Numbered from the stretch's first letter, positions 43,918 through 54,288 are shown. The stretch: 64,000 bases of DNA from Carnobacterium alterfunditum DSM 5972 (GCF_000744115.1 NZ_JQLG01000004.1:2144190-2208189); one strand, 5' to 3'. Notes: generated by a model from the sequence alone, not told the origin. Numbers and translations: made by a program.

Positions 43918-45819
43918 ATGAAAGAATTAAAAGTACAGAATTTAACAAAAACCTATGGCGAAAAAGTATTATTCGATGAAATCAACTTCTCAATTATGGA
44001 AGGCGAAAGAATCGGTCTAATTGGTGTGAATGGTTCTGGAAAAACGAACCTTCTAAATGTGATCACTGGAAAAGATAGTGGTGAAAAAGGCAGTATCCAG
44101 AAGCCGAAAGATTACACTATCAGTTATTTGATGCAGGAACCAGATCTAAATCCGGATAAATCAGTTTTTGATGCTGTTTTTGAAGGAGACTCACCTATTT
44201 TAGCAGCCGTTAGAAACTACGAGAAAGCATTAGACCTATTGATAGCAGATCCAATGGATGAAAAATACCAAAATAGATATTCTAGAGCTGAACAAGCAAT
44301 GAATGATGAAAATGCTTGGATCGCTGATACAAACGCAAAAATGATTTTGAGCAAATTGGGAATCATTGATTTAGAGCAATTGGTAGGAACGTTATCTGGT
44401 GGACAGAAAAAACGAGTTGGCATAGCACAAGTATTGATACAAGAACCCGATTTGTTGGTTTTAGATGAACCGACCAACCACTTAGACTTTGAGACGATCA
44501 CTTGGTTAGAAGGCTATTTAAGTTCTTATAGAGGAGCACTATTACTTGTAACTCATGACCGTTATTTCTTGGACCGGATCGTTAACCGTATGGTCGAATT
44601 GTCCCATGGTAGTGCGACATTTTATACAGGGAACTATGAACAATACGTTATCGAAAGAGCCGAAAGACAAGAAGCCGCAGTGGTCGCTGACCATAAGAGA
44701 AAACAAATGTATACGAAAGAATTAGCATGGATGCGTACAGGTGCAAAGGCACGATCAACAAAACAACAAGCTAGGATCGGACGATTTAAAGATTTAGAAG
44801 ACAATTTGAATCAATCTAATTTAGACGAATCAGTTGAAATGAATTTAGAAGGTTCTCGCTTAGGAAAAAGAGTATTCGAGTTGAAAGATGCATCGCTTAA
44901 TTTAGGTGGAAAAGTAATTTTGGATCACTTCAACATGATGATCCAAACGAAGGATCGAATTGGGATCAGTGGTGAAAATGGAGCTGGTAAATCAACTTTC
45001 TTAAATACTTTAGCAGGAAGATTCCCATTAGATTCAGGGGAAATAGTTGTAGGTGAAACGGTGAAAGTTGCTTATTTCACGCAAGTCATTGAAGAGATGG
45101 ATCCTACTAAACGGGTTATTTCCTACCTACAAGAAGTTGGAGAAGAAGTTGAAACATCTAATGGTGAACGAATCAGTGTGACAAACTTACTGGAACAATT
45201 CTTATTTGAACGCCAAACGCATGGTACACTTATCGGTAAATTATCTGGTGGAGAAAAAAGACGATTGTATCTATTGAAGTTATTGATGCAACAACCAAAT
45301 GTATTGCTGCTAGATGAACCGACAAATGATTTAGACATCGCAACGTTGACGGTATTAGAAGATTACATCGAAACTTTCCCTGGAGCGGTGATCTCAGTTT
45401 CCCATGACCGTTACTTCTTAGATAAGACAGTGGAAAAATTACTGATATTTGATGGTAATGGAAAAATCAGACCATTTTATGGAAGTATTACAGACTATAT
45501 AGAGGAAGAAAAAGAAAAAAAACAAGGCCGTTCTGTCCAAAGCAGTGAGCCAAGTGAAAAATCTAACACACAACCGGAATCACCCACTGAGGATGGAAAA
45601 GTGAAATTAACATTTGCAGAACAAAAAGAGTGGAGCACAATTGAAGAAGAAATGTTCAATCTTGAAAATAAAATAGAAGCTATAAAAAAAGAAATGTCGA
45701 AATCTGGCAGTGATTTCAGCTTACTGCAAGAACAACAAGAACGATTAGCGGCTTTAGAAAAAGAGTTGGAAGAAAAAATGAATCGTTGGGAATATTTAAG
45801 TCAATATTCAAATGATTAA
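43918..45819 (+). CDS. ABC-F ATPase, Uup/YfmR type
   Basis: This 633-residue soluble protein has two ABC domains joined by the ABC-F linker, without membrane parts. The first has GVNGSGKTNLL, LSGGQKKRV and LLVLDEPTNHLD; the second has GENGAGKSTFL, LSGGEKRRL and LLLDEPTNDLD. The linker (about 250-290, RKQMYTKELAWMRTGAKARSTKQ) is the P-site tRNA interaction motif. A C-terminal coiled coil (about 570-630) places it with Uup/YfmR, which rescue or assist translating ribosomes rather than with resistance ABC-F proteins. A long leader precedes it. Confidence 0.87.
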   Translation: MKELKVQNLTKTYGEKVLFDEINFSIMEGERIGLIGVNGSGKTNLLNVITGKDSGEKGSIQKPKDYTISYLMQEPDLNPDKSVFDAVFEGDSPILAAVRNYEKALDLLIADPMDEKYQNRYSRAEQAMNDENAWIADTNAKMILSKLGIIDLEQLVGTLSGGQKKRVGIAQVLIQEPDLLVLDEPTNHLDFETITWLEGYLSSYRGALLLVTHDRYFLDRIVNRMVELSHGSATFYTGNYEQYVIERAERQEAAVVADHKRKQMYTKELAWMRTGAKARSTKQQARIGRFKDLEDNLNQSNLDESVEMNLEGSRLGKRVFELKDASLNLGGKVILDHFNMMIQTKDRIGISGENGAGKSTFLNTLAGRFPLDSGEIVVGETVKVAYFTQVIEEMDPTKRVISYLQEVGEEVETSNGERISVTNLLEQFLFERQTHGTLIGKLSGGEKRRLYLLKLLMQQPNVLLLDEPTNDLDIATLTVLEDYIETFPGAVISVSHDRYFLDKTVEKLLIFDGNGKIRPFYGSITDYIEEEKEKKQGRSVQSSEPSEKSNTQPESPTEDGKVKLTFAEQKEWSTIEEEMFNLENKIEAIKKEMSKSGSDFSLLQEQQERLAALEKELEEKMNRWEYLSQYSND

Positions 45820-45837
45820 TTTATAGGAGGTAAAGTC

Positions 45838-46785
45838 GTGGAATCAGAATATTTAAATTTAGGAAAAAAAGTCTTAGAAGAAGGTCACGAAAAGACCGAT
45901 CGAACAGGAACAGGAACGAAAAGTCTTTTTGGTTATCAAATGCGCTATGATCTTCAGAAAGGATTTCCTTTGCTAACAACTAAAAGAGTGCCATTTAGTT
46001 TGATCAAAAGTGAACTACTATGGTTTATTAAAGGCAATACAAATATTCAATATTTGTTGCAGCATAATAATCATATCTGGGATGAATGGGCTTTTGAACG
46101 TTTTGTAAAAAGTGACGATTACTCAGGACCAGACATGACTGATTTTGGTAGAAAAGCTTTAACTGATTCTGACTTTAACGCTGTCTATCAAGGAGAAAAA
46201 GAAACTTTTTGTAATCGTATTTTAGAAGATGAAGCATTCGCTGCTAAATACGGCGAACTTGGCAATGTGTATGGAGCTCAGTGGAGAAAATGGAAAACGA
46301 CCCAAGGGGAAACAATTGATCAATTAAAAGAGGTTATCCAGCAAATCAAAACGACGCCAGACTCAAGGCGTTTGATCGTATCAGCATGGAATCCAGAAGA
46401 CGTTCCTAATATGGCGTTGCCTCCTTGTCATACGTTATTTCAATTTTATGTTGCTGATGGAAAATTAAGCTGCCAATTGTATCAACGAAGTGCAGATATC
46501 TTTTTAGGTGTGCCATTTAATATTGCGAGCTATGCACTATTAACACATTTAGTAGCGCATGAGGTTGGTTTAGAAGTTGGAGAATTTGTTCATACGTTAG
46601 GTGATGCACATTTGTATTCAAATCATTTTGAACAAATGAAAAAACAACTAGCAAGAGATGCTAGGGATTTTCCGACGATCGCATTGAATGAATCAAAGAC
46701 TAGTATTTTTGATTTTGAGATGGATGACATACAAATTAAAGGATATGATCCTCATCCAGGAATAAAAGCTCCAATAGCTGTTTAA
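45838..46785 (+). CDS. thyA: Thymidylate synthase (ThyA)
   Basis: This 315-residue folate-dependent enzyme converts dUMP to dTMP. The nucleophile is C197 in [12 protein letters not shown]; the folate- and dUMP-binding segments include [32 protein letters not shown] and [12 protein letters not shown]. It is of the long form with an insert of about 50 residues (about 88-135) found in lactic acid bacteria and L. casei. It starts with GTG 45838 after TAGGAGG and precedes dfrA by 24 bases. Confidence 0.95.
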   Translation: MESEYLNLGKKVLEEGHEKTDRTGTGTKSLFGYQMRYDLQKGFPLLTTKRVPFSLIKSELLWFIKGNTNIQYLLQHNNHIWDEWAFERFVKSDDYSGPDMTDFGRKALTDSDFNAVYQGEKETFCNRILEDEAFAAKYGELGNVYGAQWRKWKTTQGETIDQLKEVIQQIKTTPDSRRLIVSAWNPEDVPNMALPPCHTLFQFYVADGKLSCQLYQRSADIFLGVPFNIASYALLTHLVAHEVGLEVGEFVHTLGDAHLYSNHFEQMKKQLARDARDFPTIALNESKTSIFDFEMDDIQIKGYDPHPGIKAPIAV

Positions 46786-46809
46786 TCTGAAGAGAAAGTA
46801 GGAAACGAA

Positions 46810-47304
46810 ATGATTGCTTTTTTATGGGCTCAAGATAAAAATGGAGCGATTGGATACCAAGGAACTTTGCCTTGGTATCTGCCAAATGACTTGAAGTTTT
46901 TCAAGCAAATGACATTAAATAACGCTGTCGTAATGGGCAGAAAAACATTTGAAGGAATGAATAAACGCCCTTTACCTAATCGTATCAATATCATCCTTAC
47001 AACTGATCGCAGTTATCAAGCCGAAGGGGTCAAAGTCATGCACAGTCGAGAAGAAGTACTCGATTTTGCTAAAGAGTACTCAGGAGATACCTTTATCACT
47101 GGCGGAGCAAATGTATTTAGTTTCTTTATGGAAGATGTGGATGTATTACACCGCACCATGATTGAAGGCGAATTTAAAGGAGATACGTTCATTCCTGAAA
47201 TAGACTGGAAAAAGTGGAAACTAGTTGAAACAGAAGAAGGTATTGTTGATGACCGCAATAAATATCCTCACGTTTTCGAAACGTATAGACTAAATGACAA
47301 GTAA
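46810..47304 (+). CDS. dfrA: Dihydrofolate reductase
   Basis: This 164-residue enzyme regenerates tetrahydrofolate used up by ThyA and is the trimethoprim target. IAFLWAQDKNGAIGYQGTLPWYLPNDL at the N-terminus carries the acidic residue (here D27 in LPNDLKFF); VMGRKTFEGM and the FITGGANVF loop complete the NADPH site. The two-gene thyA-dfrA operon is standard. Confidence 0.95.
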   Translation: MIAFLWAQDKNGAIGYQGTLPWYLPNDLKFFKQMTLNNAVVMGRKTFEGMNKRPLPNRINIILTTDRSYQAEGVKVMHSREEVLDFAKEYSGDTFITGGANVFSFFMEDVDVLHRTMIEGEFKGDTFIPEIDWKKWKLVETEEGIVDDRNKYPHVFETYRLNDK

Positions 47305-47399
47305 GTAAATACGTTAGGCACCTCATATGAAGATATATACGAAAAATGGAGAATCTGGTATACTATTTTCATATATTAACAAGTAAAGGAGTTTTTCTC

Positions 47400-48236
47400 A
47401 TGAAAAAAGGACGGTTAATTGTCATTGTCTTCCTTTTTTTAATCATAGGCAGCATTTTTATTGCAACCCTACTAACAAACCCATTTCAAAGTAATTTATC
47501 TAATAATGATAAAAATACGGAAATAAAAAAAGAATCACTTCACATTGTTGCAATCGGAGATTCTTTAACAGAGGGTATTGGGGATGCTACTAAGGGTGGA
47601 GGGTATGTCCCAATAGTTGCTGACTTGTTAGAAGAAACGGATGTTTATAAAGAAGTAACTACTAGCAACTATGGGAAAAATGGAGATCGAAGCGACCAAG
47701 TCTTGAAACGTTTTCATGAAAGTAAGTCCATCCAAGAAGATATCGCATCGGCCAATATAGTCGTTCTCACGGTAGGTGGAAATGATATTATAAAAACCTT
47801 TAAGCAAGTTTTTTTAACCGCTACGGAGGAAAGTTTTATCCTCCCTGAAAAAGCATACCAGGTGAATTTAAGAGCTCTTTTGGCTGACTTTAAAAAACTA
47901 AATCCTAAACTTGAAGTATATGTTTTTGGTGTTTATAATCCTTATTATGTTTACTTTCCTGAGATAACTGAAATGCAAAATATAGTAGACAAATGGAATA
48001 AAACAACTCAAGAAATAGTAAATGAAACGGATAATGCTACCTTCATTTCTACCGTGGACTTATTCAATCCGACAATAAAGCAAGATGAAGTAAAAAATAT
48101 ATTAATGGATGAAGAAAATTCTGATGGATCAGAAATCAATAATCCTTATTTGTATGAAAAAGATTTATTTCATCCTAATAAAGCTGGATATGAATTGATG
48201 GGAGAGGTATTGTTTCAAGCTATTGAGGCTGAGTAA
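47400..48236 (+). CDS. GDSL/SGNH-type lipase-esterase (YpmR-like)
   Basis: This 278-residue protein has an N-terminal signal anchor (about 4-27) and an extracytoplasmic SGNH hydrolase domain: block I IGDSLTEGIGD with the catalytic serine, block II G in NYGKNGDRSDQV, block III TVGGNDII, and block V DLFHPNKAGYELMG with D and H. The substrate, perhaps lipids or acetylated wall sugars, is unknown. ATG 47400 follows AAAGGAG; an ATG at 47346 would start inside the promoter. TGGTATACT (extended -10, TATACT at 47359-47364) lies upstream. It pairs with ypmS as in B. subtilis. Confidence 0.88.
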   Translation: MKKGRLIVIVFLFLIIGSIFIATLLTNPFQSNLSNNDKNTEIKKESLHIVAIGDSLTEGIGDATKGGGYVPIVADLLEETDVYKEVTTSNYGKNGDRSDQVLKRFHESKSIQEDIASANIVVLTVGGNDIIKTFKQVFLTATEESFILPEKAYQVNLRALLADFKKLNPKLEVYVFGVYNPYYVYFPEITEMQNIVDKWNKTTQEIVNETDNATFISTVDLFNPTIKQDEVKNILMDEENSDGSEINNPYLYEKDLFHPNKAGYELMGEVLFQAIEAE

Positions 48237-48269
48237 AGAGGAATCTGAAGAAATTAGAAGGGCGTTTTT

Positions 48270-48878
48270 ATGGAAATAAAAAGAGACCAAAAAAAGAGCA
48301 AATTGAATGGATGGAAGTGGGCTTTTCTTGTGCTGCTTTCGATTGTTGTTGGAATGGGTATATGGTTTTTTACTCAATTGACACCGGTTATGATAGGGGA
48401 ACCAAACCTAGAAACAAGAGATAATAATGAAGAAGTAATGTTTCAAGTGTCCACAGAAAAAGAGGATATCAATCAATTGGTAGCCTCGTATCTTAAGAAT
48501 GAAAAAGTAGTAAAAGGCCCGGTCAATTATCAGTTTAGATTAGAAGATCAAGCTCAATTAGTTGGAACATTTCAACTTTTTGGTCAAGATGCACAATTTC
48601 AGTTGTTTTTGGAGCCTTATGTAATGGAAAATGGTAATCTCCAATTTAAAGCCACAAGTCTTTCAATCGGGAGATTCAACATACCCATCACCTTTGCGAT
48701 GAATCAAATTAAGAATCAATTAAATGTTCCAGATTGGGTAGCAATCGATAGTGAACAAGAAACAATCGTATTCAATCTGAATGAATTCACTTTAGAAAGT
48801 GGTATGCATTTTTCGGTCGATAAAATCGATCTAGCTGAAAATGATATTCGAATCAACGCCTATATGCCTACTGATTAG
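48270..48878 (+). CDS. YpmS-like protein (DUF2140)
   Basis: This 202-residue protein has one membrane helix (about 14-36) and an extracytoplasmic DUF2140 domain (VNYQFRLEDQAQLVGTFQLFG and FNIPITFAMNQIKNQLNVPDWV). It corresponds to YpmS, always next to the YpmR-type hydrolase, and it may help that enzyme; no activity is known to me. AGAAGGG serves as ribosome-binding site. Confidence 0.8.
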   Translation: MEIKRDQKKSKLNGWKWAFLVLLSIVVGMGIWFFTQLTPVMIGEPNLETRDNNEEVMFQVSTEKEDINQLVASYLKNEKVVKGPVNYQFRLEDQAQLVGTFQLFGQDAQFQLFLEPYVMENGNLQFKATSLSIGRFNIPITFAMNQIKNQLNVPDWVAIDSEQETIVFNLNEFTLESGMHFSVDKIDLAENDIRINAYMPTD

Positions 48879-48909
48879 TTATGAATAAGAACAGGAAAGG
48901 ATGAGGTTT

Positions 48910-49425
48910 GTGAAAGATACTGCGATATTTGCGGGAGGCTGTTTCTGGTGTATGGTTTCGCCATTTGATGAGCAGCCGGGGATAGAAAAAGTTATTTCAG
49001 GATACACAGGAGGACATATTGTTGATCCTACTTATGAAGAAGTTTTGACTAAAACAACCGGGCATACTGAAGCTGTTGAAATAACCTTTGATCCATCTGT
49101 TATTTCTTATGAAGAATTGGTAGAAATCTATTGGAATCAAACCGATCCAACCGATGCTATGGGTCAATTTCAAGATAGAGGAGATAATTACCGTCCTGTT
49201 ATTTTTGTGTTAAATGAGAATCAAAGAATCAGCGCGGAGAAATCAAGACAAGAATTAAGCGAAAGCGGAAAATACAAAAATCCTATTGTTACCGTTATCG
49301 AAGAGGTCCAACCTTTTTATCCAGCTGAAGAACAGCATCAAGAGTTTTACCAAAAAAATCCAGAAAAGTATGCTCAAGAGCAAGAAGAGCGACTGCATTA
49401 CCAGCAAAGTAAAGAGAGGAATTAG
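48910..49425 (+). CDS. msrA: Peptide methionine-(S)-sulfoxide reductase
   Basis: This 171-residue repair enzyme reduces methionine sulfoxide. The catalytic cysteine is in [25 protein letters not shown] and the [16 protein letters not shown] stretch are the conserved core. GTG 48910 is preferred because it is 8 bases after AAGGA; ATG 48901 lies too close to that site. No cysteine-bearing resolving tail is seen. yozE follows by four bases. Confidence 0.9.
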   Translation: MKDTAIFAGGCFWCMVSPFDEQPGIEKVISGYTGGHIVDPTYEEVLTKTTGHTEAVEITFDPSVISYEELVEIYWNQTDPTDAMGQFQDRGDNYRPVIFVLNENQRISAEKSRQELSESGKYKNPIVTVIEEVQPFYPAEEQHQEFYQKNPEKYAQEQEERLHYQQSKERN

Positions 49426-49429
49426 TTCA

Positions 49430-49651
49430 ATGCAACGTCCATTTTATCATTATTTAATGACTGAAAGAGATCCGCATAAAAGAGATGTTGTTACCTTATT
49501 CGCAAATGCTGTTTATCTAGATGATAGTTTTCCTAAACAGTCAGAAGATTACCATGAAATCAGTCACTATTTAGAATTAAATGGCTCATACTTAGAAGAA
49601 ATGACAACTTTTGACAAAGCTTGGGAAATTTATTTAGATAAAGACAACTAA
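49430..49651 (+). CDS. YozE-family protein (UPF0346)
   Basis: This 73-residue protein belongs to the YozE/UPF0346 family of small alpha-helical proteins of unknown function. FYHYLMTERD and LANAVYLDDSFPKQS-like stretches (FANAVYLDDSFPKQ here) with YLELNGSYLEEM are family marks. ATG 49430 has GAGG ten bases upstream, inside the msrA end; a longer frame to 49286 only overlaps msrA. It likely shares the msrA transcript. Confidence 0.85.
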   Translation: MQRPFYHYLMTERDPHKRDVVTLFANAVYLDDSFPKQSEDYHEISHYLELNGSYLEEMTTFDKAWEIYLDKDN

Positions 49652-49689
49652 AAGCAAACAACTTACAAAACAATTAGGAGGAAATAATC

Positions 49690-50397
49690 ATGAGTGTACA
49701 CATTGAAGCTAAAGAAGGACAAATCGCAGAAACGGTCTTGCTGCCAGGAGATCCATTAAGAGCAAAATACATTGCAGAAACTTTTTTAACAGATGTAGAA
49801 CAATACAATCGTGTGAGAAATATGTTCGGCTATACAGGAACTTATAAAGGCCGACGTGTTTCTGTTCAAGGAACGGGTATGGGCATTCCTTCTATGATGA
49901 TTTATGCTGAAGAATTGATCACGGGTTACAATGTGAAAAATTTAATACGCGTAGGGACTGCTGGTGGAATGCAAAAAGACGTCAAAGTGCGTGATGTTAT
50001 CTTAGCTCAGGGTGCGACAACTGATTCTGCTATTGTAAAAAATACATTTAATAATCAAGTTCAATTCGCTCCAATTGCTGATTTTGATTTACTAAGAACA
50101 GCCTATGAAATTGCTGTTGAACAAGGAATGAAAGTTAAAGTAGGAAATATCTTATCGGCTGATCGTTTTTATAATGCTGAACTAGATAAAAAGAAATTAG
50201 CTGATTATGGCGTATTAGCTACCGAAATGGAAGCAGCTGGTCTATATACACTAGCAGCTAAATATAATCGTCGAGCTCTAGCAATCCTAACGATAAGCGA
50301 CCACTTGATTACTGGAGAAGAAACTTCTTCAGATGAGCGCGAAAAAACATTTAATGATATGATGATCGTTGCGTTAGAAACGGCTTTAAAATTTTGA
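49690..50397 (+). CDS. deoD: Purine-nucleoside phosphorylase DeoD (hexameric type)
   Basis: This 235-residue enzyme cleaves purine (deoxy)nucleosides including adenosine. It has the type 2 motifs [28 protein letters not shown] and [10 protein letters not shown], with the final ISDHLITGE loop. It differs from the trimeric PunA at 3653, which lacks adenosine activity in relatives. AGGAGG precedes the ATG. A weak hairpin AAATCA/TGATTT follows the stop. Confidence 0.94.
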   Translation: MSVHIEAKEGQIAETVLLPGDPLRAKYIAETFLTDVEQYNRVRNMFGYTGTYKGRRVSVQGTGMGIPSMMIYAEELITGYNVKNLIRVGTAGGMQKDVKVRDVILAQGATTDSAIVKNTFNNQVQFAPIADFDLLRTAYEIAVEQGMKVKVGNILSADRFYNAELDKKKLADYGVLATEMEAAGLYTLAAKYNRRALAILTISDHLITGEETSSDEREKTFNDMMIVALETALKF

Positions 50398-50481
50398 TAG
50401 AAATCAAAATCTGATTTTTAGTTGGATGGTTGAACAATCACAAACCTTGAGTTAAATTGAAAGCAGAGAGGAACCTTACAA

Positions 50482-51975
50482 TTGGAGAATGAACCAAAAA
50501 AAGATGAAAAACAAAAGGGAATCAAACCTTGGGCCTATGGCGCTTCTCTCATAGTAGTTGCTGCACTTTCAATTGGTGGGACCGTTGCTGTTACGAATGC
50601 AAATGATGGTAAAGATGAACAAGTTCAAAATCAACTAAATTCCTCAGAAGCTAGTGTAGAAATGAACGCGGAAGATTTTGAAAAAATTCAAGCAGTTTAT
50701 GACACTTTGATGACGGATTATTATCAAGGTGTTGAAGAAGAAACCTTAATTGAAGGGGCCATCACTGGTATGACCGAAGCTGTCGGAGATCCATACACAC
50801 AATATCTTGATGTAGAAGAATCCTCTTCCTTAGATGAAAGCATCTCAGCATCGTTTGAAGGAATCGGTGCAGAAGTGATGAAGCAAGGAGATAATGTTAT
50901 GATTGTTTCTCCTATTGCAGGATCACCAGCCGAAAAAGCAGGCTTACAACCTAACGATATTATTTTAAAAGCTGATGATCAAGAATTAACGGGTATGACT
51001 TTAAATGAAGCTGTCTCTTATATTCGTGGTGAAAAAGGTTCCGAAGTTACATTGACTATTAGGCGTGGCGAGTCTACTTTTGAAGTGAAAGTAGTCCGCG
51101 ATACGATACCAGTTGAAACAATTATTTACCAGTTAGACGAAGAAAATCCGACGATTGGGTATATTGCGATCACTAGTTTTTCTTCACCAACGTACGATGA
51201 TCTGGTGGCAGCCATAAAAGACTTAAGAGAGCAAGGTGCAGAATCCTTTGTTTTCGATGTCCGACAAAATCCAGGTGGTTTATTGAATGCAGGATTGAAT
51301 ATTTCTAATCTATTTCTAGAAGATGGAGATATTATTTTACAAACTCAAGAAAAAGATCAAGAACCGGTTTCAATTGTCGCTGATGATGCTACAATGGGTG
51401 AGTTTAAAGTTACTGAGCCATCCGTTCTATTAGTGAATGAAGGAAGCGCCAGTGCCTCTGAAATTTTAGCAGGTGCGGTCAACGAATCTGGAAATATTAA
51501 ATTAATCGGAACACAAACGTTTGGTAAAGGAACGGTCCAAAATGTCGCTGCATTTGATGACAGCAGTGAACTGAAGATAACGATTGCCAAATGGTTAACA
51601 CCAAGTGGTAAATGGATCAATGAAAAAGGAATTACGCCTACTATCGAAGTGGCCTTACCGGAATATACAAATTTATTGATAATCGATGGTTCAAAATCGT
51701 ATCAATTGGGCGATGTTTCTGAAGAGGTTGAAAATTTAGAGAAAGTACTAGATGCATTAGACTATTCTACAGGCGCCATTGATGGATACTTCGATGAATC
51801 GACACAGGATGCTGTCCGACAATTTCAAACTGACAAAAATCTAACTATTGATGGTAAAGTAACAGGTGAGACGGCTACTCAACTGATCGAATCATTAAGA
51901 AAGCTGATCGATGAAAATGATACCCAATATGAAGCAGCGATAAAAGAGTTGCAATCAACTAAATCTAGTAAATAA
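50482..51975 (+). CDS. ctpA: Carboxyl-terminal processing protease (S41)
   Basis: This 497-residue exported protease has an N-terminal signal anchor (about 17-39), a PDZ domain (about 120-205), the S41 catalytic domain with S324 (NEGSASASEI) and K349 (FGKGTVQ), and a C-terminal peptidoglycan-binding domain (LDALDYSTGAIDGYFDEST...RQFQTDKNLTIDG). CtpA-type enzymes process exported proteins or wall hydrolases. It starts with TTG 50482 after GAGAGG. The peptidoglycan-binding module suggests action in the wall. Confidence 0.9.
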   Translation: MENEPKKDEKQKGIKPWAYGASLIVVAALSIGGTVAVTNANDGKDEQVQNQLNSSEASVEMNAEDFEKIQAVYDTLMTDYYQGVEEETLIEGAITGMTEAVGDPYTQYLDVEESSSLDESISASFEGIGAEVMKQGDNVMIVSPIAGSPAEKAGLQPNDIILKADDQELTGMTLNEAVSYIRGEKGSEVTLTIRRGESTFEVKVVRDTIPVETIIYQLDEENPTIGYIAITSFSSPTYDDLVAAIKDLREQGAESFVFDVRQNPGGLLNAGLNISNLFLEDGDIILQTQEKDQEPVSIVADDATMGEFKVTEPSVLLVNEGSASASEILAGAVNESGNIKLIGTQTFGKGTVQNVAAFDDSSELKITIAKWLTPSGKWINEKGITPTIEVALPEYTNLLIIDGSKSYQLGDVSEEVENLEKVLDALDYSTGAIDGYFDESTQDAVRQFQTDKNLTIDGKVTGETATQLIESLRKLIDENDTQYEAAIKELQSTKSSK

Positions 51976-52010
51976 GATAATAGTGATCAATAAACTAGAA
52001 CTCCTAGAAC

Positions 52011-52057
52011 TTACTAAGGAAGAGAGGTAGGAATTTTCTATCTCTCTTTCTTAGTAA
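52011..52057. terminator. Inverted repeat after the S41 protease gene
   Basis: TTACTAAG...AGAGAGG pairs with CTCTCT...CTTAGTAA. It has no T tract but is placed to end the transcript. Confidence 0.55.
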
Positions 52058-52133
52058 ATGCGGCCTTAAATAAATAGTTATTTTTAAAAATTTCTTGTAT
52101 GATAGAATAAATAGATAGTTTGGAGCGAATAAC

Positions 52134-52679
52134 ATGGAAAAAAAGTCTTGGGAGGAGTTTTCTTGGGAATGGTTTAAAGCTCTAATATTAGCCGGATTGA
52201 TTACTGTTTTATTGCGAAATTTCATCTTTATTCCCATGACTATTGAAGGTTCGTCTATGATACCGACATTTCAACAGAATGATCAAATTATTGTCAATAC
52301 AATATTTGATGTAGAAAGATTTGATTTAGTTGTATTTTACGATTCATCAAACCGAACTCTTGTAAAAAGGGTCGTTGGTTTGCCGGGTGAAAAAATCCGA
52401 TATGAAAATGATCAGCTTTATATAAATGATGAAGAAATTGAGGAAGAATTTTTAGATAATGATTTAGTTAACAATGCTGGAGGTATTTGGACATCGGATT
52501 TTACTTTAGAAGAGTTGACCGGTACTCAGGTGATATCAGAAGGTGAATATTTTGTGTTAGGCGACAATCGTAGATCAAGTAATGATAGCCGGTACTTTGG
52601 GAGTATTCCAGTAGATTCGATTATTGGAGAAACGTCTTTTATTTATTATCCCTTTGATCGCATGAAGACTGTCCAATAA
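52134..52679 (+). CDS. sipA: Signal peptidase I (first copy)
   Basis: This 181-residue type I signal peptidase has one N-terminal membrane helix (about 13-33) and the extracellular catalytic domain with S41 (EGSSMIPT) and K78 (LVKRVVGLPG), plus the GDNRRSSNDSRYFG box. It removes signal peptides from exported proteins. Its cytoplasmic tail is short. The second copy follows 23 bases later. Confidence 0.92.
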   Translation: MEKKSWEEFSWEWFKALILAGLITVLLRNFIFIPMTIEGSSMIPTFQQNDQIIVNTIFDVERFDLVVFYDSSNRTLVKRVVGLPGEKIRYENDQLYINDEEIEEEFLDNDLVNNAGGIWTSDFTLEELTGTQVISEGEYFVLGDNRRSSNDSRYFGSIPVDSIIGETSFIYYPFDRMKTVQ

Positions 52680-52702
52680 ATAAAGAAAGTAGGGAGAAAC
52701 AA

Positions 52703-53356
52703 TTGAGTAAAATTAATTTTTCTGATGGTCAAAATCAGCCAGAAACATCTTTTGAACCAAGAAAGTCACGTCATACTTCTCCAAGTCAAAAACGCAAAGA
52801 AAATAAAAGTCGTGGGAGTGAATTTTTAAGTACATTACTATATTTTGTAGTAGCATTGATTATTTTTCTACTCATTCGATATTTTTTATTTGCTCCAGTA
52901 AGTGTGGATGGTGAGTCTATGGTTCCTACTTTAGAAGATCGAGATCGGTTGATTTTAAATAAAATAGACTCTATAGATCGTTTTGATGTTGTTGTTTTCC
53001 CTGCTCCTGATGATCCTGAAAAACAATATATTAAACGAATCATAGGACTTCCAGGCGACACTATTCGTTATCAAGATGATGCTTTGTATATCAATGGAGA
53101 AAAAGTAGAGGAAGAGTATTTAAAAAGTTCTGTAGAAGAAATGTCTACGGGAGGCAACTTTACAGAAGACTTTTCACTAGCCTCTAAAACAGGTGAAGAA
53201 ACGGTTCCTGAAGACAGTTATTTCGTGATGGGCGATAACCGTCAAAATTCAAAGGATAGTCGTGTTTTCGGATTTGTAGATGCTACTACCGTCAGCGGAA
53301 CAGCCATTCTTCGTATTTGGCCGCTTGAAGAATTTGGTACAATAGAAAATGATTAA
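52703..53356 (+). CDS. sipB: Signal peptidase I (second copy)
   Basis: This 217-residue paralogue of the preceding gene has a longer basic cytoplasmic tail (about 38 residues), one membrane helix (about 42-63), S72 (DGESMVPT) and K111 (YIKRIIGLPG), and the GDNRQNSKDSRVFG box. It starts with TTG 52703 after AGGGAG. The two copies differ enough to be specialised, or one may be regulated differently. Confidence 0.92.
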   Translation: MSKINFSDGQNQPETSFEPRKSRHTSPSQKRKENKSRGSEFLSTLLYFVVALIIFLLIRYFLFAPVSVDGESMVPTLEDRDRLILNKIDSIDRFDVVVFPAPDDPEKQYIKRIIGLPGDTIRYQDDALYINGEKVEEEYLKSSVEEMSTGGNFTEDFSLASKTGEETVPEDSYFVMGDNRQNSKDSRVFGFVDATTVSGTAILRIWPLEEFGTIEND

Positions 53357-53423
53357 AAAGGAAATAAGAAAAAGACTATAAGCAAGCTGTTCTTTTTTTG
53401 TGTAAATAGAAAGGTGAAAAAAT

Positions 53424-54278
53424 ATGAATATTCAATGGTTTCCAGGACATATGGCAAAAGCGAGACGCCAAGTAACAGAAAAAATAAAACTAGTAGATAT
53501 TGTGTTTGAACTCGTTGATGCAAGAATTCCACTATCAAGCCGCAATCCAATATTAGATGAAATAATTGGAGAAAAACCTAGGGTCATTATTTTAAATAAA
53601 AGTGATTTAGCTGATCCTATTCAAACAAAAAAATGGGTAGCTTATTTTAATGAACAAGGAATAGCAGCAGTCCCTATTGTTGCGCAAGAAGGTAAGGGCA
53701 TGAAACAACTTATGGAAAAAGCAAAAGAAATTTTGCAACCAAAATTTGATCGAAGAGCTGCTAAAGGAATTAAGCCTCGTGCAATTCGAGCAATGAGTAT
53801 TGGGATCCCTAACGTTGGGAAATCGACCTTAATTAATCGCTTTATAAAGAAAAATGTTGCGATAACAGGTAATAAACCCGGAGTGACAAAAGCACAACAA
53901 TGGCTAAAACTAGGCAAAGAATTGGAATTACTCGATACTCCAGGTATTCTTTGGCCAAAATTTGAAGACCCAGCAGTCGGAGAAAAATTAGCGTTGACAG
54001 GTGCAATCAAAGATACTATTTTGCAGATGGATGAAATTGCGATGTATGGAATAGGCATAATGAAAACTTATTATCCAGAAACATTTGCTAAACGATTCCT
54101 TTTAACTAAAGAAGAATTAGAATTAGGAACACCTGAACTGCTAATGCTGATCAGTGAACGAAGAGGTTTTCGAGAGGACTACAGCCGTGCAGCAGAAATG
54201 TTGATCTATGAAATTAGAAGTGGTAAAGCAGGACGATTCACGCTAGATATTGCTCCGGTTTCTTTACCTAAAGAATAG
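53424..54278 (+). CDS. rbgA: Ribosome biogenesis GTPase RbgA (YlqF)
   Basis: This 284-residue circularly permuted GTPase is essential for late 50S assembly. The permuted order is visible: G4 LNKSDLAD first, then G1 GIPNVGKSTLIN and G3 LLDTPGILWP. The start motif IQWFPGHMAKARRQ and the C-terminal RNA-binding domain are conserved. AAAGGTG precedes the ATG. rnhB follows 10 bases after the stop, as in Bacillus. Confidence 0.95.
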   Translation: MNIQWFPGHMAKARRQVTEKIKLVDIVFELVDARIPLSSRNPILDEIIGEKPRVIILNKSDLADPIQTKKWVAYFNEQGIAAVPIVAQEGKGMKQLMEKAKEILQPKFDRRAAKGIKPRAIRAMSIGIPNVGKSTLINRFIKKNVAITGNKPGVTKAQQWLKLGKELELLDTPGILWPKFEDPAVGEKLALTGAIKDTILQMDEIAMYGIGIMKTYYPETFAKRFLLTKEELELGTPELLMLISERRGFREDYSRAAEMLIYEIRSGKAGRFTLDIAPVSLPKE

Positions 54279-54288
54279 GAGAACGAGA

